Part shown: positions 44,901-54,597 of the stretch, piece by piece
How the letters are laid out: each line of letters begins with the position of its first letter
How positions within the stretch are numbered: position 1 is the first letter of the stretch
From: Cyclobacteriaceae bacterium
GTDB taxonomy: Bacteria > Bacteroidota > Bacteroidia > Cytophagales > Cyclobacteriaceae
Assembly (NCBI GenBank): GCA_028281285.1
Contig: JANQKF010000022.1
Span: 62,001 to 126,000, forward strand
Direction: 5' to 3'
Length of the DNA stretch: 64,000 nt
The notes under the pieces: model-generated
The model's input: the letters and a program-made list of their open reading frames with translations, nothing else
The model's database searches: none
Told to the model about the DNA's origin: nothing
Position numbers and translations under genes: made by a program

Positions 44901-47900
44901 ATGAAAAAAATTCTAAGCCTAACACTTCTAATCTGCCTCATCTGCTTTTCTTCCGAAGCTCAGAGACGCAAGGCCAAAAAACAGGATAACACCTTAGCCT
45001 ATGAAGAAAAACTCTATGAGGGTATTCAGTGGAGGTCCATCGGTCCTTATCGTGGTGGTCGGGCTGGTACTGTGAGTGGAGTCGTAGGAAATAACAACCT
45101 CTACTATATGGGTACTGCGGGTGGGGGAGTTTGGAAGACTGAGGATGCGGGTAACTCCTGGACATGTATCTCCGATGGCTACTTTGGCGGATCTATTGGT
45201 GCAGTGGCTGTTTCGACTTCCGATCCTAACGTGATCTATGTAGGTGAAGGAGAACAAACGCTTCGAGGTAATGTCTCATCCGGAAAAGGCCTTTGGCGAT
45301 CCACAGATGGTGGTGAAACCTGGAATTTCCTTGGTTTAGAAGAATCAGAGCATATTGCCAGGATCAGAATTCATCCTACGAATCCGGATATTGTATATGT
45401 GGCTGCCATAGGAAATCTTTGGAAACCTAATGAGCAAAGGGGTGTCTTTCGATCTACCGATGGTGGCAAAACCTGGGAGAAGATTTTATACGTAAGTGAT
45501 AAGGCAGGAGCAGGAGACCTGATTCTCGATCCAAACAATCCAAGGATTATCTATGCCGCTTCCTGGCAAATGAAAAGAAACGGATACCGCATGGATAGTG
45601 GAGGGCCGGATAGTAAGCTATTCATGAGTAGGGATGGAGGCGATAGTTGGACTGAGATTACCAAGAACCCTGGCCTTCCGGAGGGGCCCTGGGGTATCGT
45701 TGGTATTGCAGTTTCACCTGTCAATTCCAAAAGAATCTGGACGATCATAGAAGCTGAAGATGGTGGGGTATTCCGATCAGACGATGGGGCAAAAACATGG
45801 AGAAAGGTCAATGAAAACAGAGCTCTGCGTCAAAGAGCATGGTACTACAGCCGTATTACCGCGGATACTCAAAATGAAGACATTGTTTACGTGATGAACG
45901 TAAGCTACGGTATATCAAGAGATGGAGGCGAGACTTTCGAACTAAGAAATGCGCCCCATGGCGACCATCATGATCTCTGGATTGACCCCAACAACAATCA
46001 ACGAATGGTTATTGCTGATGATGGAGGTGCCCAGGTATCAAATGATGGCGGTGAAAACTGGACGACTTATCACAACCAACCTACAGCTCAATTTTATCGA
46101 GTAACCACAGATGATGTATTCCCTTATAGAATTTACGGTGCGCAGCAAGACAACACTTCGGTAAGAATTCAGCATAGAACTTCTGCAAATAATATCAACG
46201 AAAGGCATTGGGAACCTTCAGCTGGAGGTGAAAGTGCCCATTTGGCACCTGATCCGAAAAATCCGGAGGTGGTATATGGAGGAACCTACAAGGGCTATAT
46301 GATGCGCTTGGATCATTCAACCGGGCAAGTGAGGTCTACGAATGTTTGGCCAGATAACCCTGCTGGTTCAGGTGTTGAAGTAATGAAATACCGATTCAAC
46401 TGGAATTACCCGGTATTCTTTAGTCCGCACGACCCAAACAAGTTGTATGCGGGTTCAAATTTCCTTCATGTTTCTACTAACGAGGGTCAATCCTGGGAAG
46501 TGATTTCCCCTGACTTGACACGGGGAGAACCCGAGACGCTTAAATCTTCAGGAGGACCAATCACACAGGATAACACGGGAGTAGAGTTCTATGGGAATAT
46601 CTTTTCGGGTGAAGAATCAGAACAGGAAGAGGGAGTGATCTGGGTAGGTAGTGATGATGGCTTGGTGCATGTGACTCGAGATGGAGGAAAAACCTGGAAG
46701 AATGTTACACCTCCTATGTCGCCAAAACAGAATATGATCAATTGCATTGATGTCAATCCTCACAAAAATGGTGGGGCTTATGTCGCGGCAACTTCCTACA
46801 AATTCGGGGATTATACACCTTATCTCTATAAAACAGAGGATTATGGCGAAACCTGGCAATTGATCACTAATGGAATCAAGTCTACCAACTATACTCGTGC
46901 CATAAGAGCGGATCTGATGCGTGCAGGCTTGTTGTACGCAGGTACTGAGTGGGGTATGTATATTTCATTTGATGACGGAGAATCCTGGCAGCCCTTTCAG
47001 CTCAACCTTCCAATAGTCAGTATTCGCGATTTACATGTGAAGAATAATGATTTGATTGCGGCAACGCACGGAAGGAGTTTTTGGATGATCGATGACTTAA
47101 CTCCATTGCACCAACTTTCGGATGAAGTAACGAACGCAAGTCATTATCTCTTCAAGCCCAAGGACAGCTATCGAATGCAAGTTGGCGGTAGAGGAGGTGG
47201 AAAGTCTGTTGGACAAAACCACCCTAATGGTGTAATCTTTAATTTCTATCTCAACGCACTAAATGAGAATGATGATGTCTCTTTGCATATCCTGGAAATG
47301 GATGGTGACACAATTCAATCATACAGCAGCAAATCCAAAGACCGAAAAACCAGACTAACCGCAAAATCAGGAGGCAATACTTTTGTTTGGGACATGCGCT
47401 ATCCTGGATTTACAGAGTTTGACGGTATGATTCTGTATAGTTCGCCAAATAATGGCCCTAAAGCAGTTCCTGGAACTTACAAAGCTGTGTTGTCTGTAAA
47501 CAATGAGCCAGTGTCTCAAGATTTTAACATCGTTAAGGATCCTCGACTGCCAAATACTCAGGAAGATTACCGAAAGCAATTTGATTATCTGATTTCTGTC
47601 AGGGATAAGGTGAGTGAGGCCCATGAGGCAATCATCCGTATCAGAAAGACGAGAGACATTTTGGAGTATATCAAAGAGAAGGTGGGAGAGACCAAGTCAG
47701 CTGAAGAAGTGGTGAAATTGACCAACGAACTGGATGCTGAAATGGGGGTTATAGAGAACAACATTCATATGACCAAAAATCAGAGTTATCAGGACCCACT
47801 AAACTTTGGAATTCGAATAAACAATCGAATCGCATTCTTAATGGCCGATCAGCAAAGAGGCGATTATCCTCCAACTGATCAGGCTGTTGAATTCAGGGAT

Positions 47901-48014
47901 GAGGTATTTAAAGAGCTCGACAAAGAGCTATTGAATTTGAATTCGCTGCTCAACGAGAAAATCACAGCAATCAACCAAAAGTTGAGTCAATTGGGGATTA
48001 AGATGATCAATTAG
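44901..48014 (+). CDS. VPS10/sortilin-like BNR-repeat propeller protein C
   Basis: A 1037-residue exported protein. The start at ATG 44901 begins the signal peptide (MKKILSLTLLICLICFSSEA); an in-frame ATG 24 codons upstream adds non-signal sequence. The opening WRSIGPYRGGRAGTVSGVVG, the Asp-box repeats ([49 protein letters not shown]), the FVWDMRYPGFTEF motif and the C-terminal helical region make it the closest of the three propeller proteins to A. It is divergent from merC; two palindromes lie in the shared 237-base gap. A zinc-controlled surface protein is possible but inferred. Confidence 0.87.
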   Translation: MKKILSLTLLICLICFSSEAQRRKAKKQDNTLAYEEKLYEGIQWRSIGPYRGGRAGTVSGVVGNNNLYYMGTAGGGVWKTEDAGNSWTCISDGYFGGSIGAVAVSTSDPNVIYVGEGEQTLRGNVSSGKGLWRSTDGGETWNFLGLEESEHIARIRIHPTNPDIVYVAAIGNLWKPNEQRGVFRSTDGGKTWEKILYVSDKAGAGDLILDPNNPRIIYAASWQMKRNGYRMDSGGPDSKLFMSRDGGDSWTEITKNPGLPEGPWGIVGIAVSPVNSKRIWTIIEAEDGGVFRSDDGAKTWRKVNENRALRQRAWYYSRITADTQNEDIVYVMNVSYGISRDGGETFELRNAPHGDHHDLWIDPNNNQRMVIADDGGAQVSNDGGENWTTYHNQPTAQFYRVTTDDVFPYRIYGAQQDNTSVRIQHRTSANNINERHWEPSAGGESAHLAPDPKNPEVVYGGTYKGYMMRLDHSTGQVRSTNVWPDNPAGSGVEVMKYRFNWNYPVFFSPHDPNKLYAGSNFLHVSTNEGQSWEVISPDLTRGEPETLKSSGGPITQDNTGVEFYGNIFSGEESEQEEGVIWVGSDDGLVHVTRDGGKTWKNVTPPMSPKQNMINCIDVNPHKNGGAYVAATSYKFGDYTPYLYKTEDYGETWQLITNGIKSTNYTRAIRADLMRAGLLYAGTEWGMYISFDDGESWQPFQLNLPIVSIRDLHVKNNDLIAATHGRSFWMIDDLTPLHQLSDEVTNASHYLFKPKDSYRMQVGGRGGGKSVGQNHPNGVIFNFYLNALNENDDVSLHILEMDGDTIQSYSSKSKDRKTRLTAKSGGNTFVWDMRYPGFTEFDGMILYSSPNNGPKAVPGTYKAVLSVNNEPVSQDFNIVKDPRLPNTQEDYRKQFDYLISVRDKVSEAHEAIIRIRKTRDILEYIKEKVGETKSAEEVVKLTNELDAEMGVIENNIHMTKNQSYQDPLNFGIRINNRIAFLMADQQRGDYPPTDQAVEFRDEVFKELDKELLNLNSLLNEKITAINQKLSQLGIKMIN

Positions 48015-48108
48015 GTTTTTTATAACCTGTTGATGATTTGGACACTTACTTTATAAATAAAGAGGCTGACATTTCGCTTTGCCCTGTCATGTGATTTTGT
48101 CTCTCCAT

Positions 48109-49023
48109 TCAATTATTTGCATGGGAATTGACACTGATTTTGATTGCTTTTTCGAGTAATGATGGCTCACTCCCCGGGCCAATTGCCAGCAATTTTGGAC
48201 CGGTGGTTGGTATGGAGTAAAACGGTCTGACGCGTATTTGACGATCCGGAGTACGCTCGAAGTAGGTATATCCAGCTTCCTTTCCGATTCGAGTGCATCC
48301 CTTTACTCTAAGGATGCTTCTTGGGAGTGCCTCGCAAATCGCATAAATACATTCTTCATTCGGCAAGTCAGGTAGGTCGACAGAACAAGAAGACCAATGT
48401 GCTTTCAAATGGTCAAGTTTTTTCGCCTTGTTTTCAGATGGCAGAAGTTTAGGCAACAGGGCAACATCAACCTCGTCCATAGTGATTATGTCTGCAACCG
48501 GATTGAGCGTTTTAATCTGTTCAATTACCGCTGCTTGGCGATCTTTAGATGAGTTTTCAGTATGAGTTAAAACAATCAAGGAAGATACCTGAATCTGATT
48601 TGCCTCAAGTTCGTTGTGTTTGTCACGTTTTTGCCAATTCTTGACATCAACTACTGAAACTTGTATAGGGGGTAAAAAGCGATCGTTGATACCAACTCCA
48701 AGGAAGCCCATTAGCGAACACGCATCTGAAGTTCCATTGGCTTCGATCAGAGTTATGCCATTCTTTCTTTCCGGAATAGTGTTAACAAAGTACCTGAGTT
48801 CATCAATTCCGCTGCAGCAAATACAACTGCCATTCAGCGGAATGAGGTGTTTTGGTTCGAGCTGATCAATAAATTGTTGTGCATCCAGACTGGCGTTTTC
48901 ATAATCATTGAGTATGATGTATGGTTGCCAACCTTCCTTTAAAAAATTGGTGGTTAGGTATTTTAGCAAGGTGGTTTTGCCGGCACCTAAAAAACCCACT
49001 ACAGTAACAATGGCTTCCATCAC
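48109..49023 (-). CDS. Second COG0523/CobW-type GTPase
   Basis: A 304-residue G3E-family GTPase, shorter and diverged from the one at 24586. Walker [10 protein letters not shown] is at 10-18; the CxCC metal motif is SCICC at 66-70; LIEANGTSDACSLMGFLGVG takes the place of the usual ESTGxxxP loop; and a CobW C-terminal-like segment contains ILRVKGCTRIGKEAGYTYFE. The guanine-specificity motif (NKxD) is replaced by LTHTENSS, which is unusual. It begins 20 bases after the S9 peptidase stop, so it is the second gene of an operon with a Zur-like box upstream. ATG is doubled (MM), leaving the exact start open by one codon. Confidence 0.87.
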   Translation of the reverse strand: MMEAIVTVVGFLGAGKTTLLKYLTTNFLKEGWQPYIILNDYENASLDAQQFIDQLEPKHLIPLNGSCICCSGIDELRYFVNTIPERKNGITLIEANGTSDACSLMGFLGVGINDRFLPPIQVSVVDVKNWQKRDKHNELEANQIQVSSLIVLTHTENSSKDRQAAVIEQIKTLNPVADIITMDEVDVALLPKLLPSENKAKKLDHLKAHWSSCSVDLPDLPNEECIYAICEALPRSILRVKGCTRIGKEAGYTYFERTPDRQIRVRPFYSIPTTGPKLLAIGPGSEPSLLEKAIKISVNSHANN

Positions 49024-49043
49024 TTAGCTCAGTAATAGCTCCT

Positions 49044-51887
49044 TTACTTCCACTTTGGTAGAGTTCTTTTACCTTGCTCTTCCTTGTTTGGAGTATATGG
49101 AAGCTCCTCAGTCATCCATTTCTTTATTTCAGCCCCTTTCAGGTAATGATCGAAATAATCCATTAGTCTTATTTGAATATCAAGTCGGTTGCTTTCTTTT
49201 CTCAAACCGTGACCTTCACCCAGGTAAGAGAGAAAAACCACAGGCTTTTTCAGATAACGCAGGATGCTGTAAAAGCCGAATGAATGTTCCCATTGGACTA
49301 CCTTGTCGGCCGTGCCATGGAACAACAATAGGGGAGTGTCCATAGTGGCAGCGTTAAACACCGGTGATTCAGATATATACATTTGAGTATTAGCCGTTGG
49401 GTCTTCAGCGAGCCTTCCTTGTCCGGTCATATAATAGTCTTGTTCATTACTACCGTCTCTGACAATATCGATATTGAATCCTTGCACCAGGTTACTCACA
49501 CCTGCACCTGCAGCAATGGCTGCAAACCGGTTGTTTTGAGTTGACATGTACATTCCGCAGTGTCCTCCAAAACTAAACCCCTCATAGCCAATTTTCTTTT
49601 CATCTACATAACCCAATTCAATTACTTCTTCAATAGCCGCATCGATGGATTCATGCATGTCAGAATGGGGTGTTCCAACATTAAAATGGATATCGGGTCT
49701 AAGAAAGAGATACCCTTGAGAAACGTAGAGCATTTCCGGTACCGAGGCTCCGTTTAGGTAAGGGATAGCATAATTGTACATGCCGGATGAGAGTTTCTCG
49801 TAAGAATAGACGATCATTGGGAGTTTATCCCCAACCTTATAGCCATCGGGTATACTTAATATGCCTTGCAATGGCACTCCATCATCGTTGGTATAGTTGA
49901 TAAGAATGCGTTTGCCCCAATTGTACATTCCCTGTTGTGGATTGGTATTGGTTATTTTTTTGGGTTTCGAAAAATTGCTTTTAGTCAAATAAGCTTCCGG
50001 ATAATTTTGATAGTCACCCTTTTTGTAAATAATCGCATCTGATTTCTCACTTTTGATTATCCCATAGCTACGGTAGGGGTCTGCATACCCAGAAGGCCCG
50101 TAGATGAGTTCCTTAAGTTTTCCTTTTTGTAAGTTATAATAACCAGCATGTTTGTTTTGTGTATTGAAGGCATATAGGAAGTTTGAGGAGGAAAGATCAA
50201 TATAGCGATCCTCGATCTCCGGTTCGGATTTAAAACTGTAGTCTTCAAACCGAAATTGAATTGGATCTTTGGCTGTAACACTGGCCGTGAGATTCTGGGC
50301 CGTGGAACTATCATCTAGTGGCAGAAGCCATAGATCATGCTTGTGGTTAACAATCACCGCATTTTGATCTTTGACCCAACCCACAAAGCCATAACTGGGA
50401 GTTTGGCCATACAGATCATACTCTTTGTTGACAAAAGAAACATTCAGCCCCTTTGAAATATTCCGCTTTGAATCGCTAGAAAAATCATGGTGCCAAAAGT
50501 GTCCTGCATCCCACAGAATTGCGCTCTCACCATCAGGAGAAACTTCAGCACTTATTCTCCATCCTGAGTCATACTTCTTATGAATAAGTTTTTTCTCTCC
50601 AGTCATTAGGTTGACCCGGTATAGGTCGTCCTTATTGATGTCCCAGTCAGAAATGTATTCACGGTTGTCCGTACCAATTGCCCACTTATCTGTGCCCTTA
50701 CTTCGGATCAGCCGTTGGAGCTCGTCACTTGTTAGTTGAATCAGCCGATTTGAGTTGGGAAAAAATACGGCATCAAAGACTTTATTCGTAGTGTTTTCGC
50801 TGTCCATGATTCGTTCGGAAAGCAGTTTTTTGTCTTTCCAATGCCATACCTGCACTGTCGATCCTTCTTTGCCATCTTCGTGTACAAGATCTTCCTCTTT
50901 ATCTTCCCCGTACTCTCTGATTTTAATAAATAGGCGTTCACCATCATTGCTCCAGGTTATGCTATTAGAGAATCTTCCTGACTTAACAGCTGGCCCCATA
51001 TTTTCTGGCAGACCTTCCATATCGCTTACCGGGTGCTCTCTGGTCTGGTAAGTGTCGGTGTCAATTCCGGATACTAAAACCACCTTCATATTAGCGTAGT
51101 CGATCTTATCCTCGGCTTTGTTGTACTTATAAGCGGCAAGCGCATTTCGTTCATTGTTCCATGCCAGGTTCGAATAAATGAAACTGCCGGTTTGCAGGGC
51201 CCTAGTGGTCATTTTGGCTGCGTCATAAAGGTAAATTCCATTCCCACGTTTATCCTCCGATGTGATGGTGTATGCGATATAGGTTGACTTTTCATCTACG
51301 AGGTATTCGCCAATGTTACCGATATAATGCTCTCTTCGATTATCTAAATCATAGACCAAAATATTGTCGTCATCGCTGGTGACAAAGTAGTTGCTGTCCT
51401 CAAGAAACTCATAGCTTACATTAGCTTCGTACTTGACCGCAAAACCAGATTCCAGATGCCTGAGCTCAATGAATATCTTGTCATCACTATCCTCGCCCTC
51501 CTTGTCATCTTCCTTTTCTTCGGTAATGCGATATGCGATCCAATCCGATTCTTCAGAGAATATTGGATCACTCCCTTTCGGTATTTTATACTTGACCTGG
51601 CCCCTGGCATTACTAATGTAAAGCACATCGGTTTGGTTGTCTTCCGTATAGAGCACCTTCACTTTTTCTGTAGCACCGTCCTTGGCTGTATCCTTTTTAT
51701 CAGGTGTATCGAATAGACTATAAAGGGTGGTATACCATTCACCATTGTCCGATAAGGTCACTGAATGAGTCCTCCATTGCCTTATATCATCAAATGAAAG
51801 AGGCACTTTATTCGTTTGAGCACTAACATTGTTGTTTCCTCCTATTACCAGGAGCACGATTAAACTAAACGGGACAAAAGATCGCAT
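49044..51887 (-). CDS. S9-family (prolyl oligopeptidase-type) serine peptidase
   Basis: A 947-residue exported peptidase. Signal peptide about 1-23 (VSAQ). A long beta-propeller-like region (about 30-660) is followed by an alpha/beta-hydrolase domain with nucleophile S772 in GFSFGG, D861 in HGTADKVVQWEHS, and H893 in LGEGHGLRKE. The propeller holds an acidic insert around residues 120-135 (EEKEDDKEGEDSDD). It resembles dipeptidyl-peptidase/acylaminoacyl-peptidase members that trim peptides outside the cytoplasm. It is the first gene of an operon with the second CobW GTPase; a Zur-like palindrome lies about 180 bases upstream. Confidence 0.92.
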   Translation of the reverse strand: MRSFVPFSLIVLLVIGGNNNVSAQTNKVPLSFDDIRQWRTHSVTLSDNGEWYTTLYSLFDTPDKKDTAKDGATEKVKVLYTEDNQTDVLYISNARGQVKYKIPKGSDPIFSEESDWIAYRITEEKEDDKEGEDSDDKIFIELRHLESGFAVKYEANVSYEFLEDSNYFVTSDDDNILVYDLDNRREHYIGNIGEYLVDEKSTYIAYTITSEDKRGNGIYLYDAAKMTTRALQTGSFIYSNLAWNNERNALAAYKYNKAEDKIDYANMKVVLVSGIDTDTYQTREHPVSDMEGLPENMGPAVKSGRFSNSITWSNDGERLFIKIREYGEDKEEDLVHEDGKEGSTVQVWHWKDKKLLSERIMDSENTTNKVFDAVFFPNSNRLIQLTSDELQRLIRSKGTDKWAIGTDNREYISDWDINKDDLYRVNLMTGEKKLIHKKYDSGWRISAEVSPDGESAILWDAGHFWHHDFSSDSKRNISKGLNVSFVNKEYDLYGQTPSYGFVGWVKDQNAVIVNHKHDLWLLPLDDSSTAQNLTASVTAKDPIQFRFEDYSFKSEPEIEDRYIDLSSSNFLYAFNTQNKHAGYYNLQKGKLKELIYGPSGYADPYRSYGIIKSEKSDAIIYKKGDYQNYPEAYLTKSNFSKPKKITNTNPQQGMYNWGKRILINYTNDDGVPLQGILSIPDGYKVGDKLPMIVYSYEKLSSGMYNYAIPYLNGASVPEMLYVSQGYLFLRPDIHFNVGTPHSDMHESIDAAIEEVIELGYVDEKKIGYEGFSFGGHCGMYMSTQNNRFAAIAAGAGVSNLVQGFNIDIVRDGSNEQDYYMTGQGRLAEDPTANTQMYISESPVFNAATMDTPLLLFHGTADKVVQWEHSFGFYSILRYLKKPVVFLSYLGEGHGLRKESNRLDIQIRLMDYFDHYLKGAEIKKWMTEELPYTPNKEEQGKRTLPKWK

Positions 51888-52273
51888 ATGAATTCAATTT
51901 ATACAGGCTTCTAAATCTATTATTTATTTTACGATAAGTGAGCTTTTTCTATATCCATTCCAATGGTTGGTTTGATGGCCGTCATCATAGTCTGGTCAAG
52001 ATTCAATTTTGTTCCTTTTTATAGCCACAACCAGTGAAAGAGTCTCAATATAGGGCTAATTCCATTATATGCATCGTTGTTGCATAAACTGAATTCATTG
52101 TTTAACAGCACTTAGAGTCAATCAATTTGGATGATTGAATATCCCAAACTGGACCCAAGCAAGGTTTGAGATCACTAAATCGAGACTAAAGGCAAATAAC
52201 TTAAGATTAACCCATTCATCGGCACTGACTTTTTGCAATACAAAAATCAATCACCAATGTTAGGGACATTTAA
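51888..52273. other. Intergenic region upstream of the S9 peptidase operon
   Basis: A 386-base gap between the rRNA methyltransferase stop and the S9 peptidase start. It contains the palindrome at 52065-52087. I see no longer coding frame, RNA gene or convincing TAnnTTTG element; the half next to the methyltransferase (52090-52273) is featureless to me. Confidence 0.5.
52065..52087. promoter_or_regulatory. Candidate Zur box 5 (before S9 peptidase-CobW operon)
   Basis: Core TGCATCGTTGTTGCA (52069-52083) around a central T at 52076, with TATA/TAAA flanks. It is about 180 bases upstream of the peptidase start, the most distant of the five sites, and the weakest in arm symmetry beside box 4. Confidence 0.5.
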
Positions 52274-53680
52274 TTACTTCTTCAGTTCAAGTAAAATAAC
52301 ATTCTCTACATGATGGGTCTGGGGAAACATGTCGACAGGTTGGACTTTGGTGACCTTATACTTGATATCAAGTAGTGCCAGGTCGCGAGCCTGTGTGGCA
52401 GGATTGCAGCTGACATATACGATTTTTTCGGCTTCAATCTTCAGGAGCATATTCACCACATCCTGATGCATTCCGGCCCGGGGTGGATCGGTGATGATGA
52501 TATCTGGTTTTTCATGACGACTCAAAAAATCATCATCGAGTGAATCTTTCATGTCACCTGCGTAGAATTCAGTATTGGTGATTCCGTTGATTTCAGAGTT
52601 CACTTTGGCATCTTCAATAGCTGCTTCTACATACTCCAGGCCGATGACTTTCCTGGCTTGTTTGGCAACAAAATTTGCAATGGTCCCTGTTCCTGTATAC
52701 AAATCAAAGACGACTTCATTGCCTTGCAAATCAGCAAAATCTCTGGCCACTTTGTACAACTCATAGGCTTGAGCGGCATTAGTCTGATAGAATGACTTTG
52801 GGCCTACTCGAAATTCGATACCCTCCATTTCCTCGGTGATGTAGGGCTCACCATGATAGACTTTTACCTCAAGGTCATGGAAGGTTTCATTGGCCTTACT
52901 GTTGATCACATATTGGAGTGAGGTAATCTGAGGGAATTTGGTCTTCACGAATTCTAATAGATCCAGATTTCTATCTTCTTCCAGAGCGAATTGGACAATA
53001 ACCATCCACTCGTTTTTTACAGAATTTCTGACGACCAGATTTCGCAACGAACCCGTCTTCTTCTTCAGATCATAAAAGGGGAAATCATTTTCGCGGCAGT
53101 AATCCTTAACGGCATTTCGAATAGCATTCGAGGGATCGGGCTGATGATAGCAATTGTCAATATCCAGTACCTTGTCGAAACTTCCAGGTATATGAAAACC
53201 CAGTCCTCTACGATCAATTTCATCTCCACTTTCAATTTCATCACGTGTCAACCATCTCCAATTGGAGAAAGTGTATTCAAGCTTATTGCGATAGAACCGG
53301 ATGTTTTCTGAACCACGAATAGTTGAGATTTCAGGGAGATCGATTTTGGCAATGCGTTCCAGGTTATCGACCACCTGTTGATGCTTGTACTTTAGCTGGA
53401 TGTCATAGGGGATATGCTGCCATTTGCAGCCACCGCAAGTTCCAAAATGTTGGCAGAATGGCTCTACTCTGTCTTCAGAATAGGTATGGAATTTTACAGG
53501 TGTAGCTTCAATGAAATTGGGTTTTTTCCGGGTGATTCGTACATCTACAACATCTCCCGGGGCCACTTTTTCAATAAAAACCACCTGTTCATTGACTCGT
53601 GCAATGCACTTCCCTTCAGCGGCAATTCCCTCGATTTTTACCTGCTCCAGAATCTTCTGCTTTCCCCTGTATTTGGCCAT
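52274..53680 (-). CDS. rlmD: 23S rRNA (uracil-5-)-methyltransferase, RlmD/TrmA family
   Basis: SAM-dependent RNA m5U methyltransferase (468 residues). An N-terminal TRAM domain (about 8-65) is followed by the iron-sulfur cysteines in FCQHFGTCGGCKWQ. The Rossmann methyltransferase domain has VFDLYTGTGTIANFVA, ITDPPRAGMH and the catalytic Cys in YVSCNPATQARD. RlmD is the usual annotation for such proteins in this phylum; the exact uridine modified cannot be told from sequence. A TATCTTTG element ends six bases before the ATG, so the transcript may be nearly leaderless. Confidence 0.93.
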   Translation of the reverse strand: MAKYRGKQKILEQVKIEGIAAEGKCIARVNEQVVFIEKVAPGDVVDVRITRKKPNFIEATPVKFHTYSEDRVEPFCQHFGTCGGCKWQHIPYDIQLKYKHQQVVDNLERIAKIDLPEISTIRGSENIRFYRNKLEYTFSNWRWLTRDEIESGDEIDRRGLGFHIPGSFDKVLDIDNCYHQPDPSNAIRNAVKDYCRENDFPFYDLKKKTGSLRNLVVRNSVKNEWMVIVQFALEEDRNLDLLEFVKTKFPQITSLQYVINSKANETFHDLEVKVYHGEPYITEEMEGIEFRVGPKSFYQTNAAQAYELYKVARDFADLQGNEVVFDLYTGTGTIANFVAKQARKVIGLEYVEAAIEDAKVNSEINGITNTEFYAGDMKDSLDDDFLSRHEKPDIIITDPPRAGMHQDVVNMLLKIEAEKIVYVSCNPATQARDLALLDIKYKVTKVQPVDMFPQTHHVENVILLELKK

Positions 53681-53685
53681 GGCTG

Positions 53686-53693
53686 CAAAGATA
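53686..53693 (-). promoter_or_regulatory. Bacteroidota -7 element directly before rlmD
   Basis: Minus-strand TATCTTTG matches TAnnTTTG exactly and shares its following CA with the ispC promoter. Its distance to the ATG (53680) predicts transcription starting at or next to the start codon. No clear -33 element was found. Confidence 0.5.
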
Positions 53694-53712
53694 GAACATT
53701 GAATGCGTCTGC

Positions 53713-54594
53713 CTATAAAATCGTAGTAGTAAGAATTGGTATTAAGGTATATACAACAATCAAGGCCATTGCCGGAGGGTCAATATGGGTATCAGCATGG
53801 TTCAAGAAGAGGCGAGCACTCACTTCAGCGAGAAGGGATGCCAGAAGCCCAAATCCAACTCCCCACCATAGATTACCCGTCATTACCGTTCCGTATTCAG
53901 CAGCAAGTACGATATGATGGCTCACTGGGATTTTAGCTCCGGTTTGAAAAAGAATCAATGAAATGGCCGCAAAACCAAACACAATTCCTGTAGAATCCGG
54001 AAGTGCCTGATTGATATATGCTGCCGGAAGGGCAAAAGCCAGGCCCAATACCACTACTTGAGAAAAACGCAAACTCCATGGGCTCCATTCTGCTGTGGGA
54101 TCAAACTTCCAGCGATTTCCATGTACAGGGCCTGTAACCCCTGCTTTCCCAAAGACAAGCCGCACCACAAAGGCGGACAAAATTAGGGCAAGTGAAATCG
54201 AATTCGTTGCCGGATATTCTTGAATCGCTGGCAGCATTTCAATACCTCTTAGAAAAAGCTCACCCAATAAACCAAACGAACCAGCAATCATAAGAATGGA
54301 GAGATCACTTAGGCTGATAAGAGGAGTGGTTATATTTCTTCCGCTATCCAGTTTGCCTTTTCTGGTGGCATAGGCTGCAGCTGCAACGGCCCCTCCAAAG
54401 GTGATATGCGGACTTAAAAATGGTCCCCAGGTTATGGTTTCGTTAAAGCTCTGGTCACCGGTAATCATTCCATAAACAGTGCCAACAACACAAGAAACTC
54501 CGCAGAGAACAAAAGCGTTCAGTCCACCAAGACTTGCTCCAATGATTCCTCCCGCAAAGGCAAAAATGAGATAGGTGATTTCAGAAAACTCCAA
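53713..54594 (-). CDS. Multi-pass membrane protein of unknown function
   Basis: A 293-residue protein with about eight hydrophobic segments (for example ITYLIFAFAGGIIGASLGGL, LSILMIAGSFGLLGELFL and VVVLGLAFALPAAYI). Short conserved-looking loops include WGPFLSPHITFGGAVAAA and GPVHGNRWKFDP. It looks like a permease-type fold of unknown family. It starts three bases after the polyketide synthase stop, so it is the third gene of the sfp-PKS operon, and product export or a lipid-linked step are possible roles. That link is inferred only from spacing. Confidence 0.78.
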   Translation of the reverse strand: MEFSEITYLIFAFAGGIIGASLGGLNAFVLCGVSCVVGTVYGMITGDQSFNETITWGPFLSPHITFGGAVAAAAYATRKGKLDSGRNITTPLISLSDLSILMIAGSFGLLGELFLRGIEMLPAIQEYPATNSISLALILSAFVVRLVFGKAGVTGPVHGNRWKFDPTAEWSPWSLRFSQVVVLGLAFALPAAYINQALPDSTGIVFGFAAISLILFQTGAKIPVSHHIVLAAEYGTVMTGNLWWGVGFGLLASLLAEVSARLFLNHADTHIDPPAMALIVVYTLIPILTTTIL

Positions 54595-54597
54595 GTG

